Source: Gracilaria vermiculophylla
Lineage: Eukaryota; Rhodophyta; Florideophyceae; Gracilariales; Gracilariaceae
Direction of reading: 5' to 3'
Length of the DNA stretch: 64,000 nucleotides
NCBI GenBank assembly: GCA_019155205.2
Contig: JAHNZQ020000016.1
Span: forward strand, 465,527 to 529,526
Shown here: positions 21,577 to 30,909 of the stretch, piece by piece
How positions within the stretch are numbered: position 1 is the stretch's first letter
Layout: each line of letters opens with the position of its first letter
Made by a program: the position numbers and the translations under genes
Notes under the pieces: model-generated
Databases searched by the model: none
What the model was told of the DNA's origin: nothing
The model's input: the letters and a program-made list of their open reading frames with translations, nothing else

Positions 21577-23821
21577 ATGACACCGTCTTCTCACAGAAAC
21601 GCTTTTGTGAACGTCTATCTTTGCGCCGCAGATGGCAACCTCCGTGAGCCGTGCATTTTCGAACCGCTTTTCTTTGGCTTTGTGAGCAAACTTAAGTCTC
21701 CTTCCCATATGGCCCGTCAGCCCCGTGCTACAGCCATCATCTTGCACTTCGCGGCACGCCCTTTTTTACCTCGCCAGCTTGGTTCGCGTTCCGATTACTC
21801 TACTACGTCACTGCGCCCGTCTTCCTCTTCTACTTTTTCCTCGGCATCCTCAATTGCCCACGCTCCATCCGCCATGCCTGGCCAGTCGCACAACCCCTTC
21901 TACCCTTCTCAGCCTGCTGCCTTAAACCCCACAACGCACCCGGCGCTTCATTTTCACGAACAGCCCGCGTGTGCTGGCATGCACCCCCCTCAACCGGACT
22001 GCCACTTGCTGCCGCACGAGCAGTCACAACCGCCAACTGACCTCTATCCAAACTCGATCATTTCGTCAGACCCATCCTTCCTCCCGATGCACCCACACCA
22101 TCAGCTCAACGTATCCCAGAGTATCTTGCCACCACCTCTTCCCCAACCACAGGGACATGGTCAATACTTTGGAGGAAGTAACGTCTCCGCCGTTCCCGCT
22201 GTCCACGGTGGCGTGGATGCCTCGCAGCAACTTGTCATGCACATTCAACGCTTTTAAATCAACACCCTCATCTCGCTGCACCACATGTCAATGTGCAATC
22301 TTCAACTACTCATCACTTGCATTCCCATTTCCAACAACAACAGCTCCAGAGCAAGAGCGAGATACAGGCTGTTCAGCATTTGCCACACCCGTCCATCGCT
22401 TCATATTCCCTGCAAATGCAAAACACGTCCTCGGCAAAGTCAACCCATCCCAAGCGCATGGAAACAAGGCTGCAAAGCATTCCGTATCCGATGACCGATA
22501 ATCCAGACATCACGGAGAACGGCGCCGCGATAAACTTAACCTTCATCAACACGATGCGCTCTTCAACGGAGCAGGATCCACATCCTGTGCTGCCGCACAA
22601 ATTTGTTTTCACCCCAGTGGTCAATTCGTTGCAATGTATCGCCCTGGAAGATTACTCTGTTCAAGAGGTCATGTTTTCGAACTCCGTTGCAACTAACTCT
22701 GTGACACACCTTCACGCGATGCCAGAGACAGGCCAACCTATCGATCCATCTCAAGAATTTGAGACCACATTGCTCAGGTTTCTGCCGCCCCCGCCATGGG
22801 TATGACGGAGATGTTGAGTCCCTTTACAGTTCTCTGTTCCCGCTGATACCTTTGATTCTTGTCTGGCTGTTGGAAGCGCATGTCAGAACGCAGGATATCT
22901 CAATCTAGCCGCTGACGTTTACCGAGCATGCGTGGCGCTTTCCCCTGATTCGGCCGAGGCATGTACTGCTTTGACGATTGCAACCTGGCCGGCTTGCTTA
23001 AAGATCAAGGAAACCCTCAGAAGGCAGAGATGCTGTACAGGGCGGCGTTGATGGGAAATCCTAACCTTGCCGTAGCCGCTACTGGACTTGGTACGTCCTT
23101 GCGAGACATGGGTTGAACAGATGACGCGATACCCCTACCCTTCTACATTCGAGCTGTCGCCCTTCAAACGGGTACTGCCGATCATCATGCAAGCCTAGCT
23201 AATTCTTACAAAGATCTGAGCAAGATTGAAGAGCTTGTTGCAAGCTACAAGGCAACTGTTTCACTACAGAATTATCTTCCGGACGCGTCTTGTAATAGGC
23301 TGTATTCGTTGAGTGTAATTTGCGACTGGTCAGATTGAACACGAAACTTTGCAACTTTGCTCGCTATCGTGGATAAACAGCTAGAAGCGATGATGGGAAA
23401 CCAGGGAACTCCGTCTCGCTTACAACATACGTTAATGGGCGCTCTTTCTAATTGAAACCCGCAACTTGTCGATGCTTGTGGGTCGAGGTCGGAATGAAAG
23501 GAATCGTGGTCTGCGAGCACTGTTCAGTACAAGAACTCTGACAAGCTTACACGGAGAAAGTATGTTCTTCACCGGTGTTCCCTAGCTGTTTTCAGGAATC
23601 TAAGCTGAAGACCAGGTTTGCAAAATTTATCACGAGTTCACCATCTGTCGTTTCTCTCGTTTTTATCAGTGGACTACCGAGCGAGCGTTCATCCGTTGCA
23701 TGCTCTGATTTATCCACTTCGTCCAGAAAAATCCAAGGGTTTGTTTGCTGCTTACGCGTCGAGGGTGGAGTCAGGCGTGGCAGACATTCCTCGTGTAGCG
23801 GAAATGGAAGCTTCGAGGTAG
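21577..23821 (+). pseudogene. Decayed O-GlcNAc-transferase-like TPR gene
   Basis: The reading can be followed through several frames. The N-terminal part (21577-22257, with Met codons at 21709 and 21874, then 22293-22805) is low-complexity, rich in Pro, Gln, His and Ser. From about 22840 TPR units appear: NAGYLNLAADVYRACVALSP, then after a frame change GNPQKAEMLYRAALMGNPNL, then after an in-frame TGA FYIRAVALQTGTADHHASLA and SYKDLSKIEELVASYKATVS. Then comes the motif VICDWSD (about 23308-23328) that joins TPRs to the glycosyltransferase domain in OGT/SPINDLY-type enzymes, broken at once by a stop. A further piece, RASVHPLHALIYPL (about 23670-23710), fits the next OGT segment. The catalytic lobes are missing. 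OGT adds O-linked GlcNAc to nuclear and cytosolic proteins. At least three frameshifts and several stops make this non-functional. Confidence 0.6.
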
Positions 23822-24203
23822 GGAGAGTAAGGTTCGAAGATTGTTGTTTTAGCTTGCATGCGTAAAGCTTTTTTCATAGTTCTTGTGATGACTTGTGATG
23901 CAGTACACGGCAACGGTGGCTACGAGAACTCTGTACGAGATTTCGGGTTGCGTAAACTCTCTAATGAGCACTAGTTCGGTGTGCCGTACACAACGTGACT
24001 TTGACTAACCGTCTCTCGCGATTTCATAAAAGTACAGTATTGAGCTGTGGTTGACGTTTGGAGGATTACCATTGCAAACCCTAACGTATAACCCTACTCG
24101 TGATAATTCTGGAATTACGTTACAGGGATTGTGCACGGTTCCAAGATCAAAATGAAGTCTTTCGCTGCGTTTCTGTTCGTGATTCATCCGTGAGAACAAC
24201 CTG

Positions 24204-25889
24204 TTGAGCAAGATGGGCCGCAGCTCTTGTTACTACCCCTCCTTCCAATATCCCCGCTATCGTTTCCTCACCGTCGCAATAGTTTTCTTCGTACACGTTT
24301 CCGCAGTAGCTGCACATTACAAATCTCATTTGTGCAACACCTTTGATCCACAATGTGGCGTAACTGCACAGAAAGCAATTCGAACTTTTCTGACCCCGTA
24401 TGATCAACTGCTCCCGAAGCTTTTGAAATTCAAAAGCCGGGCACGTTTTCGAATGCAAGTTGGGCCACTTATTCAAAACAGTGACGGTGATGGTATCATC
24501 GACATAGACAAACCACTCTCCCCAACTTTTCGAGCAATTAACACCTCAGTATGCGGCTATGATGTAAACCCGACGATCAGGGATGCTATCATTTGCACAG
24601 TAACCTGGAATGCCGTGCAACCTCCAAGAGGCAACATTAACGCTTCTCGCATCGGGTACTCAACACAAGGACGTCTCATACTTGCACTTCGTTTAGGAAA
24701 TCCGCGAGGTACATCTGTCCTCGTCATTTCACAGCAACATGGCAATGAACCTGCGTCCACGGAGGCTGTGTTCAAGTTTCTGAACTTTCTCCAGACCAAC
24801 CCTCGTCTTCGCCTTCGGCTACTGCAAGTCCTCGATATTATAATTGTCATTCGGGCAAATCCAGACGGTGGAGAGCCCTCGGGAGAAACCAACGTTCCTG
24901 TTGCGCCGTTTACAAGCTCCAAAGGGTTCTTTCGTCATAATATAGATCCTGCTGCGGGTGGTGGCTTTACATTAGATTCTGAGCCTGGTTTCTTTGGGGT
25001 TGTTGGTCGCGGTTATGACTTGAATCGATATCACTATGTCAAACTTGACGGGCCAATTCGACCCGTTGAAACACAGGCTTTAGTAGGTGCGCAGCTAGCC
25101 TTTCGTCCTGAAGTAATAATTGATATGCATGGTGACGTCCAGAAATCAGTTTGCGAGGTAGATGGCACTTCCATTGTGCCGGGGTCATTCCTTGGTGCTC
25201 TCCCATCCGGGAATTGTAAGCTCAGGCTAGATTCCGGGCCAAGTCTTAACACCCGGTCTGACGAGTTGATTGTCGGTGGCTTCTTTGCCAATGATCTCAG
25301 TATCACAACGTCTGACAAAAATGCGAAAAATGTTTTAGGGAGACCACTCACTATTAGTCAAAGGATTCTAAGGAGAGCAATTTCAAGCATTGTCGACAGT
25401 TTGCAGCCCAGGATTACTGGAAGGCTGGCGCGTTTTAGCCAGCTTTCTTTGGGAACTTCCTCATTGGAAGGAGCCGCACTTGGGGACGTTGCGGAGGAAG
25501 TTGGAGCAATTGGTTCAGGTTGGGAAGTGGTTAACTTTGGGAGTGCCGTTCGTCCCGCTGCGGTGTCTGTAAAGATTGTTGATGGGAGCCCCGTTCCGGA
25601 ACTTTCCTTCGAGACGTGCGTACCTGACCCTTGCTTTCTATCTGATAACATTTGTCTTCACGAGTTGTTCTTGCGAACTGCGTTATCAACAATTTCTGGT
25701 AGAAATCATATGCTCTCACTTTCTCAAACAAAATTCTGTGAGATTCCGATTGCGAGTGGCATAATATTTTCCGCACCATTTTCTTTAGGATGGGGTAATG
25801 TGAGCATTGAAGACAATGTGCTTATTCCGCTTGGACGATTTCCAGCGGCACCGGCTACTATCACATCGGCTTGCCCTTCGGACGTCTAA
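24204..25889 (+). CDS. Secreted M14 zinc carboxypeptidase-like protein
   Basis: A 561-residue intronless protein with a hydrophobic N-terminal segment (FLTVAIVFFVHVSAVAA), read as a signal peptide; MGRSS at codon 4 could be the real start. Residues about 140-320 carry the M14 metallocarboxypeptidase pattern: zinc ligands His and Glu in ISQQHGNEPASTEA (about 179/182), the ANPDGGE loop, and the third ligand His in IDMHGD (about 309). M14 enzymes remove C-terminal residues or split amide bonds in cell-wall-type peptides. The catalytic Glu cannot be placed with confidence; EVVNFGS (about 440) is one candidate. Before the catalytic domain, NSDGDGIIDID (about 91-101) has the D-x-D-x-D-G-x-x-D spacing of a calcium-binding loop. 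Several Cys residues near the C-terminus fit a secreted, disulfide-bonded protein. Substrate is unknown. Confidence 0.8.
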   Translation: MSKMGRSSCYYPSFQYPRYRFLTVAIVFFVHVSAVAAHYKSHLCNTFDPQCGVTAQKAIRTFLTPYDQLLPKLLKFKSRARFRMQVGPLIQNSDGDGIIDIDKPLSPTFRAINTSVCGYDVNPTIRDAIICTVTWNAVQPPRGNINASRIGYSTQGRLILALRLGNPRGTSVLVISQQHGNEPASTEAVFKFLNFLQTNPRLRLRLLQVLDIIIVIRANPDGGEPSGETNVPVAPFTSSKGFFRHNIDPAAGGGFTLDSEPGFFGVVGRGYDLNRYHYVKLDGPIRPVETQALVGAQLAFRPEVIIDMHGDVQKSVCEVDGTSIVPGSFLGALPSGNCKLRLDSGPSLNTRSDELIVGGFFANDLSITTSDKNAKNVLGRPLTISQRILRRAISSIVDSLQPRITGRLARFSQLSLGTSSLEGAALGDVAEEVGAIGSGWEVVNFGSAVRPAAVSVKIVDGSPVPELSFETCVPDPCFLSDNICLHELFLRTALSTISGRNHMLSLSQTKFCEIPIASGIIFSAPFSLGWGNVSIEDNVLIPLGRFPAAPATITSACPSDV

Positions 25890-26899
25890 AAGGTTAATTA
25901 GTGTGGTAGCGGTGGAAAATCTCTTTCGGAAGGAATTCAAAGTTACCGGGACATCAGTCATTCGCCTTCACATGTTAAACTTGTCTGCTTAATCTCGAGA
26001 CAACGTCGGTGGGAGTGAAAGTAGGAAGTAACAGGGATTCATATGGAAGCCAAAATTTGGCCTTCGCAAAGAGGGAGAACTACCTATTACGCTACGCGAC
26101 CTGTCACATTGGAATCATGTATGGTAGGCAGTATCAAAGAAGAAGAAGAAATTGATAGATTGCAATATGTATCACTCTATGGTGTCAATCTCTCATGCCA
26201 AGGGTTGTTGTTGAAGTTGCCTGAGATACGCATCAGAAATAAATTGCCTTTTGTTTCTCTCCATATCAGAGGCTATATCAAGTCGGCTCTCTCTATTTTT
26301 TTTATGATGAACATAATGCAGTTCATAACAACGTTCTCGAAGGGTTTGTTTAATTGCAAGAAGTCAATGCAGCTTCAGAGAAAGTCCATTCTAGAAAAAG
26401 CGCGAAGTCTTAGTCATGCGATCACAAAGTTTTGAAACCCATCATGAGCATTGCTTTCAGCTTTGACTAATACCCTTACATCAACCGGGTTTCCAGTGCA
26501 ATTCTATAGCATATACTCTGTGTAAAGATTCCTCAAGCTGACATGCACCACTTAGGATACACAGCAGGCACACCGATACCACAGTTTTAAATGAGCATTT
26601 AGACACATACATACGCCCAACAGAGAGATGGAGAAAATGAGCTTTAGAAGCTGCAAGCTTAGTGTATCTAGCTAGAGAAGGCAAATGCATGGAAGCCTTA
26701 CCAGGGTTGGCGCTTGTCTATTCATGAGAATTTACAGATATTACAGGACCGCGGTCCCGGTCCTGTGCTGTTCTATGAAAACTGTTCCAGGCTTCTGTAC
26801 ATTGGTGCATAAAGTTCGTAAAGATTGTTCTTTCTTTCCCGCTCTTCTTTCCCCTTCCTGAAGTGGTTCGAAAATTACATACATAGATTCTCGTGTAGA
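25890..26899. other. No gene recognised
   Basis: About 1 kb between two plus-strand genes. The largest frame (26043-26435, 130 residues) has no known motif and an uneven composition. The rest probably contains the 3' end of the carboxypeptidase transcript and the promoter of the small membrane protein. Confidence 0.35.
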
Positions 26900-27328
26900 A
26901 TGACAAGCCCCAGGACATTGCGAGCAGCAGTGGCGCTATCTATCGCCACAACCGGTGGAGCTCTGTATTACTACCTCTCTGACGGTGGCAAGCCTGAAAA
27001 AATTGATGAACTCGCGTCAATCGCTCGCGGTGAGCTCAGCGACTCTTTTCACGCATTGCGAAACAAAGCTGAGCAAATAGTTTCCGCCCAAAAGCAAACA
27101 CAAAAGTCGCCAGCAAAAGATCAAACTGTGGAACAAATCTCTACTGCTCCCGTCGCGGAAAATGCTGACGAGAACAACACTGAGAGAACGGAAAGTCCTC
27201 GTCGCTTATCCTCCTTATACTGTCACACATGCAGTGGAGCCCGCATTTGGGTGTTTGCGGAGAAATTGAGGATCACTCACCTGTTCAATAAGTACACTGA
27301 TGCACCACCTGAGTCGCGTGATCGATGA
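26900..27328 (+). CDS. Small single-pass membrane protein, unknown
   Basis: Read from ATG 26900 it gives 142 residues; the open frame reaches back to 26825, but the upstream part is Phe-rich and not protein-like. Residues about 7-25 (LRAAVALSIATTGGALYYYL) form one membrane segment or signal anchor. An amphipathic charged helix follows (KIDELASIARGELSDSF), then a Gln/Lys/Ser/Thr-rich low-complexity tail. The last 35 residues, with CHTCSG, look different and may be intron or read-through, so the 3' end is uncertain. It converges on the E-Syt-like gene with 52 bp between stop codons. Possible mitochondrial or plastid membrane anchor; no function is assigned. Confidence 0.5.
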   Translation: MTSPRTLRAAVALSIATTGGALYYYLSDGGKPEKIDELASIARGELSDSFHALRNKAEQIVSAQKQTQKSPAKDQTVEQISTAPVAENADENNTERTESPRRLSSLYCHTCSGARIWVFAEKLRITHLFNKYTDAPPESRDR

Positions 27329-27380
27329 TCCTTTCAATTTCAACTCTGACGAAGCCTAACTACGACAAGCAGTGCAATGT

Positions 27381-28901
27381 TTAAAGACTACCGATTCGGC
27401 TCGGATCTGCTAAAATTTCCCACAGAGGTGGTTCGTCCATTATAGCCCAGATCTTAACTTTCACCTTCAGCGTGGCATCTGGTCTGTGAGCATTGGTTAA
27501 AGCAAATCTATAGGCCTTCCCCCCTGGATTGGCTTCAACAGCCTCTGATATCGAACTATATGCCGATCCCATGAGGTCGCCACTGCGCATATCTATTACT
27601 TTGTACTCGATTCTAGTACTGGCATCAATCGTTCCTCTCAGTAGGATCGGAAACGACCTTTCGAATTCTGGATTTTCCACAGAATACACCTTATCAAGGT
27701 TGTATGCCGCGCCTGTCGCAAATATTTGTTCGCCTACGACGACTTTGACGTACGGCCGCTTGTTAGGCGGAAGGTTGTGGGCTTCGTCTATGTCAATCGT
27801 CAGCAGCAGGTGGGAACAATGTTTTGGACGCCCCGACTCAGAACGTTGAGCAATAATCGCTTTCTGAATATCTCGCAGATGGGTAGATAGACGAAGCCAT
27901 CTTGCCGCTATCTTCACAGTGGGCTTTGCGTTGTTCGGGGCTTCCTCCAAAGGAACAACCATAGCTCCTCGTCTTACGAGTTCCTGGACTGGGACTGAAC
28001 TTCGACCGAGAAAGTCATCAGTCCCCACATCAGAATCGTAGGCCGAAATTCGTAGTTCTTGTGATGAAGATTTCGATGCCACTACGAAGTCAAAAATTTG
28101 GTTCTCCCAAATAGGGTTTGCGTTGCTGGTGATGTGGTCGGTTCGAAACTTTGTACAACCATGTTGAAGAAACAAATAAACGTCCGGGAAAGCGCTTACG
28201 CCAATTAATTGCTTAAACCAATGCTCATCTGTAGAGGGGAATCCTGAGCCCGAAAGAGCCGCGAAGCGCAAGATGCCCACAGGATGTGCTGTGAACGAGA
28301 AGTAATCAAGCCCTGGTATCATTTTGAAAGCAAATCGATTTGGCAAAACTGCCAACTCTCCAAGTAAGGTCTCGGAGACACTGTGGACTAAGCCTTGTAA
28401 CCAGGGATGATTTCCAAGAGCGGCTACGCCTGTTAGATTGAAATCAAAATCAGGTGTATTGATACAAGCGATCTGACCAGCTCCCACAAGAGGTATGTGA
28501 GATACTAGGGGGCGTAGTAGAATTTCGACTCGGGCTTTGAACCTTGCATGGTTCACACCTAAAGGAAAGTCTCCCAGGGTGAGCTCTATTCCAGGATTGC
28601 CTTCGTAATCAATATCAGCTTCGATCACTGCTGCTGTACCTTCCGCTTCAAATTCCCTCTCAAACACGCAAACCCTCCCGACTGATAGTGCATCGGTCCC
28701 AATATCTATTCGCGTAAATTGCGGTACCGGAAAGCCAGTCGGAACATTTGCCTCCAATGCAGGCTGAACGTAATGGATTATCATATCTTGTGCAATGTTA
28801 GCGGCATATGGCCATATTTCGTGGATAATTGCAGTCAACCATCGGGCGGATTCATCTCTTTCGCCGGATCTTGGGATGTCAAGGTGAGAGATTGAAAACA
28901 T
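27381..28901 (-). CDS. Extended-synaptotagmin-like SMP and C2 domain protein
   Basis: Read from the first ATG (28901) it gives 506 residues; the frame extends ten codons further without an ATG. An SMP lipid-transfer domain spans about 15-220, opening with ARWLTAIIHEIWPYAANIAQ, the usual start of tricalbin/E-Syt/plant SYT proteins. Two C2 domains follow: one at about 225-340 with a typical NPIWENQIFDFVV strand and the acidic loop AYDSDVGTDDFLG, and a weaker one at about 375-490 whose calcium-binding Asp residues are mostly absent. E-Syts tether the ER to the plasma membrane and move lipids between them. Known members start with a membrane hairpin or anchor, and none is visible here. An upstream exon joined by an unresolved 5' intron is likely. 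Confidence 0.85.
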   Translation of the reverse strand: MFSISHLDIPRSGERDESARWLTAIIHEIWPYAANIAQDMIIHYVQPALEANVPTGFPVPQFTRIDIGTDALSVGRVCVFEREFEAEGTAAVIEADIDYEGNPGIELTLGDFPLGVNHARFKARVEILLRPLVSHIPLVGAGQIACINTPDFDFNLTGVAALGNHPWLQGLVHSVSETLLGELAVLPNRFAFKMIPGLDYFSFTAHPVGILRFAALSGSGFPSTDEHWFKQLIGVSAFPDVYLFLQHGCTKFRTDHITSNANPIWENQIFDFVVASKSSSQELRISAYDSDVGTDDFLGRSSVPVQELVRRGAMVVPLEEAPNNAKPTVKIAARWLRLSTHLRDIQKAIIAQRSESGRPKHCSHLLLTIDIDEAHNLPPNKRPYVKVVVGEQIFATGAAYNLDKVYSVENPEFERSFPILLRGTIDASTRIEYKVIDMRSGDLMGSAYSSISEAVEANPGGKAYRFALTNAHRPDATLKVKVKIWAIMDEPPLWEILADPSRIGSL

Positions 28902-28931
28902 TTCAATGCTTTTTAACTTGGAACCGATCAA

Positions 28932-30168
28932 CCGAAAGGATATGCTCTGTTCTTTGTGGAAGTGCTCGTAGTGGTACTTTTGGCACTATTGTTGTTTCAG
29001 GAAATCACGGGCCTCATGAAACCGTCTTCTTGCTGTATTCGGCCCCACGTGGTTCATATGAAATGGGTACTGTCGGTATTTCAAGCTCTACTGAGCTCCA
29101 GGAATATACGTTCTGATAATTAGTAAGCCACGATTTCTGTGTGCGAAGAACAAAGAGCCACCAGGCAGAATATGTAACACGGCAATGAAAATGTACCAGA
29201 TGCTCAAACTTGCTGTTGGGTGAGACAAGGCGTCGCAAAACTTGGAACTTGACGAGGCGCGTGATTGCGAAAACCTGCGTGCAACTATTCTTAGAAAGAT
29301 GTGGTTGCTCTTATGAGTGTGTTGTGTACTGAACTCAAAGAAAACTCATAATTTGTTGGAATTAACCAGGATGCATGGGCCGGTTTCACTTTGAGAGTCG
29401 AATGAGTTGCCAGCCCCCTAAGCTTTGAGGATTTCTGGAGAGCAAAGTGTCCTCAAAAAGGTAAGCAGCCTGATCGAAGCCGCTGTCGACAAGAACGAGC
29501 ATCTTGGAGTTATGCGAACCTCTTGTGATTACGCACGCTTCATCAATTCTATTGGCTTTGCCGTTCTCTAACTGGGTACAATTTTGCCAGCCCCAGCCGG
29601 TTATGCCAATAGCGCGGCTCTGAAAATTCTCAATAGTGGCAATTTGCTTTGCTATGAATATAGGTTGTTTAGGGCCTCAGCAAGTCCGTATTTTAGTGGA
29701 GTTTGCGAGGCAATCACAAGGTTTACTTTAGGAGCATGAAGCATTGAGATTGCCCAGACCGTATCGTGCCAATGATAGCCGTCCAACGCTCGGACCACAT
29801 TGTACGTTCTCGTGTGATAATCTAGAAGACGCCTTCACGAGATATTGTACGATTTGACTTTTCTGTGCTTCAGGGGTCCTACAAAACCAGGATCTTGACT
29901 GTATAGGGTTCAAGAAGTACTGCAGCATAGCCCACCAGCGGAAAAGGACAGAGTTTGAGTGTTTTCAACAGTCCAAGAATATTCGGAGCCAAACCGCAAT
30001 TACATAAGGTATTTCGTGGAACGCAGTAAATCAATGGAATTGGGAAACGCTAACCAGCCCTGATCTATCTCACCCTTCGACATCAGCGCTTGTTCATATC
30101 GAGGTGAACTCGTTCAGTTTAAGTTCTTCTTTGTGATTCGAGTTAGTCGTGAACATCACTAGACCATA
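28932..30168. other. No gene recognised; shared promoter region
   Basis: A 1.2 kb stretch between the divergent E-Syt-like and EMC10-like genes. Short ORFs only (95 residues or fewer). It probably contains the missing first exon of the E-Syt-like gene, but no membrane-segment exon could be read with confidence. Confidence 0.35.
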
Positions 30169-30810
30169 ATGTCGAAGCTGTCTGTTTTGGGAATTCTGGC
30201 TGTCTTGTTCGCAACAGCGGTGGGGATTACTGTGGAGCTTTCTTTAGACCATGGAGAAACATGGGAACCTTATTCAAAGCCCCTTAGTGAACCACCTCTG
30301 TCTGCTTTGCTTCGAGTCCGCGGCGGGTCGCCTATGATTACCATTCCCGCTTGTGCTTTGAAAGGATCACTTCTTATTCAAGTGTGGAAAGACGCAGTTA
30401 GTCAAAAGCCTCTTGGTATGCGTTGGAAATCAAAAATGTGCCACCCAAATACTTCCGTGAATGTGGACGGTGTAGTCGTCCAGGCTATAGAGCCAAAGGC
30501 AAGGAGACCAGATTGGTATCCGTTTCTTCGTGACGCGAACGAGCAAGAACAAGTTCAGAGTCAGACCCCTGAGCCTCAACCAAGTAGTTGGTGGCGCCGA
30601 TACAGTTTATACATTATGCTATTCTTTGTTGTGGCTCTAGGTCAAGGTATCCGACAAGGGCTCGCGGAACAGAGATTGGAAATTGAACGGGAAGAAGAGG
30701 AGAGAAAACAGAAAAATCGATCTGGTTCAGGTCAAGTGCGCGTTTTAGTACCAAGACGCAAAGAGACAAGGGCTCGGAGGCGGTCTGCGAAGACTGCTCA
30801 ATCATCATAG
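30169..30810 (+). CDS. EMC10: EMC10-like ER membrane protein complex subunit
   Basis: A 213-residue protein with an N-terminal signal peptide (LSVLGILAVLFATAVGI), a luminal beta-rich domain, one membrane span near the C-terminus (YSLYIMLFFVVALGQGI, about 144-160) and a basic cytosolic tail with an Arg/Glu coiled stretch. The layout matches EMC10: an opening beta strand with a short HGETW stretch, a central ITIPACALKGSLLIQVWK strand resembling the conserved VPACSL segment, and a W-W-R-R-Y-S-L-Y-I lead into the span resembling the KYWMYI lead. EMC inserts and folds membrane proteins in the ER. The call rests on topology and short motifs; the tail is longer and more charged than in animal EMC10. 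Its stop lies 99 bp from the convergent DHX57-like gene. Confidence 0.6.
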   Translation: MSKLSVLGILAVLFATAVGITVELSLDHGETWEPYSKPLSEPPLSALLRVRGGSPMITIPACALKGSLLIQVWKDAVSQKPLGMRWKSKMCHPNTSVNVDGVVVQAIEPKARRPDWYPFLRDANEQEQVQSQTPEPQPSSWWRRYSLYIMLFFVVALGQGIRQGLAEQRLEIEREEEERKQKNRSGSGQVRVLVPRRKETRARRRSAKTAQSS

Positions 30811-30909
30811 AAGCCACATAGTAAACGTGGATCATAAGCACATGGCTGTGCTTTGCATCAATATTGGTCTTTATCCTAAAAAGAGTATTATGTTGAGGGA
30901 AGTGTCTAT

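Noticed and set aside
26043..26435. 130-residue ORF between the carboxypeptidase and small membrane protein genes
   Set aside because: Uneven composition, no motif, no promoter-like context; likely chance.
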